The notes beneath the pieces are model-generated. The model worked only from the letters and a program-made list of their open reading frames with translations, made no database searches and was not told the DNA's origin. This document shows, in pieces, positions 25,123 to 32,255 of a stretch of 64,000 bases of DNA. The translations under genes were made by a program, and so were the position numbers. The DNA comes from Halomonas borealis. Lineage in GTDB: Bacteria > Pseudomonadota > Gammaproteobacteria > Pseudomonadales > Halomonadaceae. Numbering within the stretch: position 1 is the stretch's first letter; every line of letters starts with the position of its first letter. The DNA is taken from the NCBI RefSeq assembly GCF_004798905.1, contig NZ_SDMO01000001.1:310001-374000 (forward strand). Reading direction: 5' to 3'.

Positions 25123-26275
25123 CGCCCCGCAACCGGCGCCCGATGCCGACGCCCCGCTGTTACTGGTGGGGGCGGGGCATGCGCATCTGCACCTGATCGC
25201 ACAGCGTCATCGGCTCCCCATGCCTCGGGTGATGCTGCTCGACCCCGGCGGCTTCTGGTATTCCGGCATGGCCAGCGGCGTACTGGGCGGCCAATTCCCG
25301 CCACCGGCGGATCGGCTCGAGCCCATGGACCTAGCCCGACACCACGGCATCGAGGGCATCCGCGGGCGGCTCGCGGGGCTCGACCTCGATGCCCGCGAGG
25401 CCGTGCTGGCCGATGGCCGTCGCCTGGCCGTCTCGGCCATCTCGCTCAACATGGGCTCGACGGTGGACCTCCCGCCCGCACACCCCGAGGGGCCCGGCGT
25501 CTGGCCGGTCAAGCCCATCCCACGCCTGGTGGCATTACGTCGGCGGCTGGTGCGGGCGTTCGACGCCGGCCAGCATCCTCGCCTGCTGGTCGTCGGCGGC
25601 GGCGCCAGCGGCGTAGAGATCGCCTGTCAGTTGCGTGCCCTGGCCGACCGACACGGCGCCGACCCGGACATTCGACTGTTGACCCGCGCGCCGGACCTGC
25701 TACCCGGCGCGCCCGCGGGAGCGATGCGCTGGCTGCACCGCCGCCTCGCCCGGCGGCGCATCGCGATCGACACGGGGCTCGAGCTATCCGAGCACTGCCC
25801 CGGCGGCATCATGGCGACGCCGACCGAGCCGCCTGCGGGCACAGGTGGCCCCCGCTTCGTCGCGGCGGATCACGTGGTGCATGCCGCCGGCCTGGTGCCA
25901 CCGCCAGCCCTCGGGGCGCTCGGCCTGCCGATGCTACCGGGCCGGGGCCTGGCGATCACCGAAACCCTGCAGAGCCCCGCCGCCTCCTGGGTCTTCGCCA
26001 CCGGCGACTGCGCGGCCCTGATCGATCACCCGCTGCCACGCCTCGGCGTCTACGGCGTGCGCCAGGCCCCCGTGCTGCGCGCCAATCTCGCCGCCTGGTG
26101 GCAGGGCGAGGCGCTGAATACCTATTGCCCCCAGGCCCAAGCGTTATCGATCCTCGACCTGGGCCGTGGCCAGGCGCTGGCCATCCGCGGCGGGCTATGG
26201 TGGGGCGGGACACTGGCCTGGCGCTGGAAACGCCGGCTGGACGAGCGCTTCCTGGCCGGCCATCGCCTGGGGTGA
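25115..26275 (+). CDS. FAD-dependent pyridine nucleotide oxidoreductase (NDH-2/SelD-associated type)
   Basis: 386 aa. The FAD-binding motif is LLVGAGHAHLHLI (about 15-27), a second Rossmann motif LLVVGGGASGVEIACQL lies at about 152-168, and the FAD-contacting WVFATGDCAAL is at about 290-300. GAGHAHLHL is typical of the branch related to NADH dehydrogenase 2 and to the oxidoreductase fused or linked to selenophosphate synthetase. No SelD domain is present here. It overlaps rarD by eight bases. Substrate and acceptor are unknown. Confidence 0.75.
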   Translation: MTDAPQPAPDADAPLLLVGAGHAHLHLIAQRHRLPMPRVMLLDPGGFWYSGMASGVLGGQFPPPADRLEPMDLARHHGIEGIRGRLAGLDLDAREAVLADGRRLAVSAISLNMGSTVDLPPAHPEGPGVWPVKPIPRLVALRRRLVRAFDAGQHPRLLVVGGGASGVEIACQLRALADRHGADPDIRLLTRAPDLLPGAPAGAMRWLHRRLARRRIAIDTGLELSEHCPGGIMATPTEPPAGTGGPRFVAADHVVHAAGLVPPPALGALGLPMLPGRGLAITETLQSPAASWVFATGDCAALIDHPLPRLGVYGVRQAPVLRANLAAWWQGEALNTYCPQAQALSILDLGRGQALAIRGGLWWGGTLAWRWKRRLDERFLAGHRLG

Positions 26276-26364
26276 CGGTCCCCGCGGCCGACGCGACTCG
26301 ATGAGCCCATCTACGCCGAAGGCCGGCACATGGCCGGCCTTCGTGACAACAGTGCACCCAAGCT

Positions 26365-26922
26365 TCAGGGCATCATGACCCGGTCGATCACGTGGATCAC
26401 CCCATTGGACTGGGCCACATCGACGATCGTGATGTCGGCACTGTGCCCCTGGGCGTCCATCAGCACCAGGTTATTGCCGTTGGGCACCACCGTCAGTCGC
26501 TCGCCCTGAACGGTCTCGAAGCTCGCCGCGTCGCCGCGCTCCATGACCGCCTCATGCAGGTCGTCGCGGGTCAGGCGGCCAGGCACCACATGATAGGTGA
26601 GCAACGCCGTCAGCTGGTCGCGATTCTGCGGCTCGAGCAACGTCTCGACGCTGCCGGCCGGCAAGCGATCGAAGGCGGCATCGACCGGGGCGAAGACGGT
26701 GAAGGGCCCTTCTCCCTTGAGGGTATCGACCAACCCGGCGGCCTGGACGGCCGCCACCAGCGTCTCGTGATCGGCGGAATTCAGCGCGTTCTCGACGATG
26801 TTGCGCTCGGGCAGCATCGCGGCCCCGCCGACGTCGGTCGGGCCATGGTCGGCCTGGGCCTGGCCGCTCGCCAAGGCCGCGGTGCATAGGAAGCCAGCGA
26901 GGAAGCGATTGAGGGTCTTCAT
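26365..26922 (-). CDS. Secreted fasciclin (FAS1) domain protein
   Basis: 185 aa with a signal peptide (MKTLNRFLAGFLCTAALASG) and one FAS1 domain. HETLVAAVQAAGLVDTLKGE, GPFTVFAPVDAAFDRLP and YHVVPGRLTRDDL form the conserved H1 region, and GVIHVIDRVMMP is the H2 region at the C-terminus. AAGGAG precedes the ATG at 26922. The gene is divergent from an ECF sigma/anti-sigma pair and has a candidate ECF promoter (26980-27007), so it is probably a regulon member. FAS1 proteins function in adhesion or as extracellular stress proteins. Confidence 0.9.
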   Translation of the reverse strand: MKTLNRFLAGFLCTAALASGQAQADHGPTDVGGAAMLPERNIVENALNSADHETLVAAVQAAGLVDTLKGEGPFTVFAPVDAAFDRLPAGSVETLLEPQNRDQLTALLTYHVVPGRLTRDDLHEAVMERGDAASFETVQGERLTVVPNGNNLVLMDAQGHSADITIVDVAQSNGVIHVIDRVMMP

Positions 26923-26979
26923 GCGATATCTCCTTGTCCTTATTGGGATGACGCCTGCCAGCAAACAGGCGCAGGGAGA

Positions 26980-27007
26980 GATACGCGACCCGCGACGATA
27001 TGGATGC
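26980..27007 (-). promoter_or_regulatory. Candidate ECF-sigma promoter for the fasciclin gene
   Basis: On the minus strand GCATCC (27007-27002) and CGTATC (26985-26980) are separated by 16 bp and lie about 55 bp before the fasciclin start. The -35 element resembles the CCATCC box known for mycobacterial SigK, whose regulon also includes fasciclin proteins. No sigma-70 boxes compete here. Control by the adjacent sigma factor is inferred. Confidence 0.45.
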
Positions 27008-27097
27008 GGTGCCGCTGCGTTGACAGTCCCTGGCTTTACTCCCGGCGCTCGTCCCGTGACCATCGTGGGACCTTCGACCCCCGCCCAAGGAGGCGGC

Positions 27098-27643
27098 ATG
27101 AGTGATCCGTCACAACAACTCGTCGATGACCTTGCCGGCTGCGCACGCGGCGAGCATCGCGCCCTGTCGCGCCTCTATCACGCCAGCAGTGCGCGTCTGT
27201 ATGCCCAGCTGCTGCGTATCGTTAGAGAGGAAGCGGCCGCCCAGGACTGCCTGCAACAGGTCTACCTGCGCGCCTGGCAGTCCGCCGACCGTTATGACCC
27301 CGAACGTGCCCGGCCGATGACCTGGCTCTCCACCCTGGCCCGCAACGTCGGCATCGACTGGTTGCGGCGCCGGCGCCCCGAGGGGGATGAGGAGGCCGTG
27401 GAAAGCCTCGACGGCGGCCGGCGACCGGAAGAGGCGAGCGACACCCTGGAACGCTCCCAGGCCCTGCACGATTGCCTGGCGATCCTCGGCCAGGACCAGC
27501 GCCAGGCCATGGAGATGGCCTACTTCCAGGGGCTGACCCACGGCGAACTGGCCGCACGAGTGGACCAGCCGCTGGGCACGGTGAAAAGCTGGATTCGACG
27601 CGGACTCGAGAGGTTGAAATCATGCCTGACCAATGGGATCTGA
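27098..27643 (+). CDS. ECF RNA polymerase sigma factor, SigK-like
   Basis: 181 aa with sigma region 2 (about 10-78: ALSRLYHASSARLYAQLLRIV, DCLQQVYLRAWQSADRYDP, PMTWLSTLARNVGIDWLRRR) and region 4 (about 125-178: QRQAMEMAYFQGLTHGELAARV, GTVKSWIRRGLERLK). AAGGAGG precedes the ATG at 27098. It overlaps the anti-sigma gene by 22 bp, so they are made together. Together with the divergent fasciclin gene this resembles SigK-RskA-fasciclin loci. Confidence 0.9.
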   Translation: MSDPSQQLVDDLAGCARGEHRALSRLYHASSARLYAQLLRIVREEAAAQDCLQQVYLRAWQSADRYDPERARPMTWLSTLARNVGIDWLRRRRPEGDEEAVESLDGGRRPEEASDTLERSQALHDCLAILGQDQRQAMEMAYFQGLTHGELAARVDQPLGTVKSWIRRGLERLKSCLTNGI

Positions 27644-28320
27644 GCCGCCCCGACGAACGCCACCTGGCGGCCGGGGAATATGCCCTGGGCGTCATGTCCG
27701 CGGATGAACGGGCCCGCTTCGAGGCGCTGCTGGCGGTCAGCCACGAGCTACAGCACGACCTCGCCGACTGGCAGGAACGGCTACAGCTGTTCAACGAACA
27801 ATTGCCGCCCGTGACGCCCCCGGCCTCGGTGTGGCGTGCCATCGCCGAGCGCACCGGCGTCACACGCTGGCGTTCGCTGGCCCTGTGGCGCGGGATGGCC
27901 GGCGGCTTCGCCATGCTGACGCTGGCCTTCGCCCTGCTGTGGAGCGTGCCGAACGCCGACTCCCCCGAGGAGGCCGCGGTCTACGTGGTGCTCGACGAAT
28001 CACGCACCCCGGACTGGATCATCAGCGCCAGCGAAGACGGCACCCTGCGTGCCCGCGCCGTGCAACCGCATCGCGTCGGCGCCGACCAATCCGGCGAACT
28101 GTGGCTGGTCAGCGACGGCACCCCGATCTCGCTGGGCCTGTTGCCCGAACGCGGTAGCCGCCTGCTGACCCCGGACGCCGGCCTGCGCGAGGAGCTGCTG
28201 ACCGCGGATCTCGCGGTCAGCGTCGAACCCGAGGGCGGTGCGCCGGCCGGCAAGCCCACCGGGCCGATCATCGATCATGGCCGGCTGACACCGGTGCGCG
28301 GAGCCACGCTACGCTTCTGA
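27622..28320 (+). CDS. RskA-family transmembrane anti-sigma factor
   Basis: 232 aa from the ATG at 27622. The cytoplasmic N-terminal ~85 residues (HLAAGEYALGVMSADERARFE) form the sigma-binding anti-sigma domain, one helix spans about 89-109, and the rest is the periplasmic RskA/DUF domain (SLGLLPERGSRLL, VSVEPEGGAPAGKPTGPII). RskA proteins hold their sigma factor until the membrane domain is cleaved. It overlaps the sigma gene by 22 bp. The anchoring of a periplasmic sensor next to a secreted FAS1 protein suggests an envelope signal. Confidence 0.88.
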   Translation: MPDQWDLSRPDERHLAAGEYALGVMSADERARFEALLAVSHELQHDLADWQERLQLFNEQLPPVTPPASVWRAIAERTGVTRWRSLALWRGMAGGFAMLTLAFALLWSVPNADSPEEAAVYVVLDESRTPDWIISASEDGTLRARAVQPHRVGADQSGELWLVSDGTPISLGLLPERGSRLLTPDAGLREELLTADLAVSVEPEGGAPAGKPTGPIIDHGRLTPVRGATLRF

Positions 28321-28401
28321 ACGCGACGCCATGGGCGAGCCACTCCCTTCGGCCGACATGGCGACGCCCCTCAGGAGTGTCTACGATTCTCGCGACTGGC
28401 G

Positions 28402-28416
28402 ATGATCGGGTATCAT
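28402..28416. promoter_or_regulatory. Inverted repeat before the GntR regulator
   Basis: ATGAT-cgggt-ATCAT, with perfect five-base arms, lies 30 bp before the start codon at 28446. GntR regulators often bind such short palindromes at their own promoters. It does not resemble the published E. coli CsiR half-sites, so assignment as an autoregulatory operator is tentative. Confidence 0.35.
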
Positions 28417-28445
28417 GACCGACCATCACCGGGAACGGCAGTACC

Positions 28446-29132
28446 ATGGACAGCACGCCCCGACAGAACCTCGGCATCAGCGCCTATCACTGGCTCAAGC
28501 AGGACATCCTCCGCGGCGTCTTCCCGCCCGGGGAGAAGCTGCTGATGAACCGACTCAAGGAACGCTACGAACTCGGCATCGGCCCGCTGCGCGAGGCCCT
28601 GTCACAGCTGGTCGCCGAGCGGCTGGTGGTGGCGATCAGCCAGCGCGGCTATCGGGTCGCGCCGATGTCGGGCGAGGAGTTGGCCGACCTCTATGATGCC
28701 CGCGCCCAGCTGGAGGGGCTGGTGCTGGAGCTGGCCATCGAGCGCGGCGACGACGCCTGGGAGGCCGACGTGATCGCCAAGGCTCATACCCTTGGCAAGG
28801 TCGCGGAGGTCCACAGCGCCGAGGAAATGCTCGACGTCTGGGACACGCGCCATCAGGCCTTCCATACGGCCATCGCCGCCGGCTGCCACTCGCCGCACCT
28901 GATGCAGCTGCGCCGCAATCTGTTCGACCAGGTCGAGCGCTACCGCCATCTGTGGCTGCAGGAAACGGTCTTCTCCGACGCGGCCCTGGCGGGCAAGCGT
29001 CAGGAACACGCCGAGCTGGTCGAGGCCATCCTGGCCCGCGACACCGCGCGTGCCCGCACGATGATGCGCGAACACCTGATGACGCCGGTGCCGATCATCC
29101 GTGACGTGATGCAGCGCCGCGGCCTGTCATGA
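28446..29132 (+). CDS. GntR-family (FCD) repressor of CsiR/GlaR type
   Basis: 228 aa. The winged helix is YHWLKQDILRGVFPPGEKLL through LGIGPLREALSQLVAERLV (about 13-60), followed by RGYRVAPMS and an FCD effector domain with WDTRHQAFHTAI and the C-terminal HLMTPVPIIRDVM. These segments match E. coli CsiR (GlaR), which represses glutarate and lysine-degradation genes, nearly position for position. None of the csiD-lhgO-gabDTP genes is in the window, so the regulator is separated from its usual targets or has new ones. Confidence 0.88.
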   Translation: MDSTPRQNLGISAYHWLKQDILRGVFPPGEKLLMNRLKERYELGIGPLREALSQLVAERLVVAISQRGYRVAPMSGEELADLYDARAQLEGLVLELAIERGDDAWEADVIAKAHTLGKVAEVHSAEEMLDVWDTRHQAFHTAIAAGCHSPHLMQLRRNLFDQVERYRHLWLQETVFSDAALAGKRQEHAELVEAILARDTARARTMMREHLMTPVPIIRDVMQRRGLS

Positions 29133-29205
29133 GCCGCGCCCTGTCATCCGCCTGTCACGCCATGACGCGAGACTGTCCTCGACGGTCCATCGGAGGAGTC
29201 TCGCC

Positions 29206-29424
29206 ATGCCCCTGCCCCGCCTGTTGCGCCTGACCCACGACCAGTCACGGCGCCTCGAACGTCTCGCCAAGCGCTGCGACATGTCCCGCCATGAGCTGAT
29301 CGAGCGCCTGATGAGCGAAGGCCTCGCCCACCTGGAGCATCAACGCATGCTCGAAGATCCCGGCCGGCCCCGTGCCGAGTCCAGCATCGATCAACGACTG
29401 CGCGAGAGCGGCCTCGGCGCCTGA
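29206..29424 (+). CDS. Small hypothetical protein, possible ribbon-helix-helix DNA-binding protein
   Basis: 72 aa, highly charged. RLTHDQSRRLERLAKRCDMSRHELIERLMSEGL (about 8-40) has the alternating pattern and helix lengths of a ribbon-helix-helix (CopG/MetJ-like) domain. GGAG lies 11 bp before the ATG. It ends 17 bp before the convergent end of the Wadjet-like operon. I do not recognise a specific family. Confidence 0.55.
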   Translation: MPLPRLLRLTHDQSRRLERLAKRCDMSRHELIERLMSEGLAHLEHQRMLEDPGRPRAESSIDQRLRESGLGA

Positions 29425-29440
29425 GCCGCATCGCCGCTCG

Positions 29441-30349
29441 CTATGGTCGGGCCGGCTCGTGCTCATCCGCCCCATGGAGCTCGACGGCCACCGTGGGCGT
29501 CGCGAACCATTGCTGTCGGAGCCCACGTTGCTCGTCGAGCAGCAGGCTGAGATAGCCCAGCAGCGGATGCGCCTCGGGCAGTGCCTCGCGGTAGCGCAGC
29601 AGGCGGGGCCGACAGGCCAGCTGTTCGGCCGGGACATGGCGCGGCGTGGCGTGCCGCCATAACGCATCGAGCGCCGGCAGCAACAACCGCGTGGCGCCAC
29701 TGCCGAGTGCGATATCGAGCCCCTTGAGATCGAAGTCGCCGGCATAGAAGTGCGGCCGGCCGGTGCTCGACCAGGCCTCCGCCAGCGCCGGGAAGGCGCC
29801 GCCATAGTGGCTATCGCCGCGGTAGACCACCAGCGGCCGGCGATACGCGGCAAGCGCCGGAAGCTCGGGCGTGAAGCCATAGAAGCTATCGAGGTTCTCG
29901 ACCTGCACCAGGGCGTCGAAGGCGGCCAGCTCGATACTGCGCCAATCGACATCCAGGCATTCCCGGGCCCCACCCTGGAGGCCCGGCCGAGGCGGCTGCC
30001 CCACGGGCAGGCTGACCAGCACCCGCGAGTCCCGCGGTCCCTCGCGCACGCCCTTGGCCTCGCGATGGCCGTGCTCGGCCTGCTGAGCGGTCGACAGCCC
30101 GCCGAGCGCCACCTCCAGCGGCGGCTCACCCTGCACCTCGAGCTCGCCGGCGATGGCATCCATGAGCGCCCGATCGAACCGCAGCCGATCGCGGGTCAGG
30201 CGCCCGCCTGGCTCGATGTCCCACGCCTGGCACCAGGCGACGATCTCGGTCACCGCGGGGCCGCGTGGCTTGTCGACAGCGCGCCCGCGACGCAGCTTGC
30301 CCGACGCATCGCGCAGCACCCGACGCGCCGACTCCGAGAGCGCGGTCAC
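29441..30349 (-). CDS. JetD/MksG-like Toprim-domain subunit of a Wadjet-type condensin system
   Basis: 302 aa from a GTG at 30349, which overlaps the upstream stop codon in a GTGA (30346-30349). The N-terminal ~110 residues look like a winged-helix/helical arm. The C-terminal half has a Toprim-like arrangement: VENLDSFYGF with E151, VVYRGDSHYGGAF (about 176-187), then FYAGDFDLKGLDIA with D205 and D207. In JetD proteins the matching positions are an E-N motif and a GDxDxxG motif that chelate the catalytic metal for DNA cleavage. It is shorter and more divergent than typical JetD (DUF3322/DUF2220). Last gene of the four; nuclease function is inferred. Confidence 0.7.
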   Translation of the reverse strand: MTALSESARRVLRDASGKLRRGRAVDKPRGPAVTEIVAWCQAWDIEPGGRLTRDRLRFDRALMDAIAGELEVQGEPPLEVALGGLSTAQQAEHGHREAKGVREGPRDSRVLVSLPVGQPPRPGLQGGARECLDVDWRSIELAAFDALVQVENLDSFYGFTPELPALAAYRRPLVVYRGDSHYGGAFPALAEAWSSTGRPHFYAGDFDLKGLDIALGSGATRLLLPALDALWRHATPRHVPAEQLACRPRLLRYREALPEAHPLLGYLSLLLDEQRGLRQQWFATPTVAVELHGADEHEPARP

Positions 30350-31602
30350 GCGCCCTCCCGTGGGGCATCGCATAACTCGAGGCGCACGTCATGGATCAGG
30401 CGCAGATCGTTGAAGGTGCCCGCCCGGCTCTCGGCCTGATGCAGCCGGAAGGCGGCCTGCTCACGCCGAGGCAGGCCCTGGAACTCGGCGAGCACCTGGA
30501 ACAGCCAGATCTCCTCGCCCCAGTCGAGCCCGGCGGCCTCACGGTACTCGAGCGCGCTGGGCGGCTCGCCGCCCTCGACCACCGCCAGGTAGAAGCGCTC
30601 GACGTCTTCCCTCAGGGCCTGCTGGCGGGCCGCGATCAGGGTGTCCTCATGGCGCTCGGCGGCCACGGCGACGGCCACATGCTCCGGCGCCGCGGCAGGG
30701 GTCGGCAGATGATGCAGCAGCTCGGTCACGTCCCGCACGTCCGGCGGATGATCGAGCGCCACGGCGCCGGCGGCGGTGAGCGGCGCGGCGCGATTGACCA
30801 GCTCCGGCACCTCGCCGCGCCGGGCGTAGTTGCCCGGCACGAAACCGGGATGCTCGCGCAGGAAGCCGGCCATGCCCGACACCAGGCGGCTGCGAGATTG
30901 CTGCTGACGGAAGCGCGCCATCAGCTCGATCAACCGGCGCTGTACCTCGCGCAGGCTGGTGTAGTGCTGGCTGAGCCGATGCTGGAGCTGGCTGACCAGC
31001 AGCTTGCGCAGCGCCCCGTCGGCCCCCACCAGGTCGATCAGCTCATCGAAGTCGATCAACGCCAGGCCGTCGAGCAGGCGCTTGATCTGCTTCTGTGCGC
31101 GGGCGTTCTCGCGGATCTTGTCGGCCAGCCGACTGACGAAGCCGAAGTCGCTGTTGAGGCGCCGCCACAGGCTGTCGATGGCGTCGGCGAAGCGCCCGTC
31201 GAGATCGTCCACCGCCTGACGCAGCCGCAGCAGCTGCTGCTCCTGGCGCCAGTATTCGGCCGCGTCGCGGGCCTCTCGGTAGCTCTGCACCAGGCCGCGC
31301 ATCAGCTCCAGCGTCTCGGCCACGTCGGCATTGACGTGGCGGCGGGTCTCGTCGGCCAGCATCTCGGCGATCAGCTCGCGCACCTTGGGGGCGAGCTTCA
31401 CGCCGGCCTGCTCGTCGGGGCGCCACAGGATGCGTGCGGACAGCAGTCGATTCAGCGCGGTGGTGCTCAGCCCCTCCAGCGGCACCTCGTCGCGCACGTA
31501 GCCGGCCATCAGCGCCTCGGCATGCTTGCCGAGCAGCGCCAGGCGCTCGGTGCCGGTGCCGAGCAGCCGGTTGTCCAGGGCGTCGGGATCGCTCGCGCTC
31601 AC
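30346..31602 (-). CDS. Kleisin-like subunit (MksF/JetA-like) of the condensin system
   Basis: 418 aa, almost wholly alpha-helical. The N-terminal ~75 residues (LSTTALNRLLSARILWRPDEQ) suggest a winged helix that would bind the SMC head. Long heptad-like helices follow (about 95-260, for example SLREVQRRLIELMARFRQQQ), then a C-terminal globular part with WGEEIWLFQVLAEFQGLP. The size and layout suit MksF/JetA, the bridge between two SMC heads, but no single signature proves it. It overlaps its neighbours by four bases on both sides, so it is part of one translational unit. Confidence 0.6.
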   Translation of the reverse strand: MSASDPDALDNRLLGTGTERLALLGKHAEALMAGYVRDEVPLEGLSTTALNRLLSARILWRPDEQAGVKLAPKVRELIAEMLADETRRHVNADVAETLELMRGLVQSYREARDAAEYWRQEQQLLRLRQAVDDLDGRFADAIDSLWRRLNSDFGFVSRLADKIRENARAQKQIKRLLDGLALIDFDELIDLVGADGALRKLLVSQLQHRLSQHYTSLREVQRRLIELMARFRQQQSRSRLVSGMAGFLREHPGFVPGNYARRGEVPELVNRAAPLTAAGAVALDHPPDVRDVTELLHHLPTPAAAPEHVAVAVAAERHEDTLIAARQQALREDVERFYLAVVEGGEPPSALEYREAAGLDWGEEIWLFQVLAEFQGLPRREQAAFRLHQAESRAGTFNDLRLIHDVRLELCDAPREGA

Positions 31603-32255
31603 AGCAGGCGCTCCTGGCCCGCGGGGGCCTGGTCATCGATGGGCAGCTGTTCCTCGTCGCGGATGAAGCGCACCAGGTCGATCAGGTAGTCGATCTTGGC
31701 GGTGGCGACGAAGTACTGGCGGTCGGCGTGGGGCTGGCGCAGGTAGCCGCGCTCGCGCAGGCGCTTGAAGACCTGCTTGATCTGCGCATCGAGCTGCTCG
31801 CTCTGGGAGCCGAAGAACGGATCGGTGGCCAGGCGTTCGAGGCGCTCGCGCAGCCCCTGGTTATCCTCGCAGCGTGAACTGAAGTCGGCCGGCTTGAGCA
31901 CGTCGCCGGGCGACACCGGGCCGTCGCGGCCGAGCGCCTCCTGCACCAGCTGCAGCCACTCGAGCATCGGCAACAGGCTGCCGACGGTCTCCGCCAGCTG
32001 GCGAGACAGCTGGTCCCGGGCCGCGTCATCCAGCTGGCGCCAGGCCAGGAAGTAGACGCTGCCCTCCTCGTTGGTCGCCAGTCGTCGGTTGAGCGGGCGC
32101 AGGTAGGCGTCGATGCGCTCGCGGGTCGCCTCGTCCTGCAGGCGGCGAAACGCCGCATCGTCGCTGACCGCGCACAGGAAGTCGCCGGCCAGCAGGCGTT
32201 CGAGCAGCGGGCCCAGCTCGACCAGGGAACGCTCCTTCATGGACTCTTCGATCAT
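31599..32255 (-). CDS. MksE/JetB-like subunit of the condensin system
   Basis: 218 aa. The first half is helical (LLERLLAGDFLCAVSDDAAF) with GSVYFLAWRQLDD. The second half has the winged-helix pattern LDAQIKQVFKRLRERGYLR followed by FVATAKIDYLIDLVRFI, as in MukE/MksE/JetB kite proteins that sit on the kleisin. Its ATG overlaps the SMC gene's stop (32252-32255, ATGA), and its own stop overlaps the next start. Assignment rests on size, position and this motif. Confidence 0.65.
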   Translation of the reverse strand: MIEESMKERSLVELGPLLERLLAGDFLCAVSDDAAFRRLQDEATRERIDAYLRPLNRRLATNEEGSVYFLAWRQLDDAARDQLSRQLAETVGSLLPMLEWLQLVQEALGRDGPVSPGDVLKPADFSSRCEDNQGLRERLERLATDPFFGSQSEQLDAQIKQVFKRLRERGYLRQPHADRQYFVATAKIDYLIDLVRFIRDEEQLPIDDQAPAGQERLL

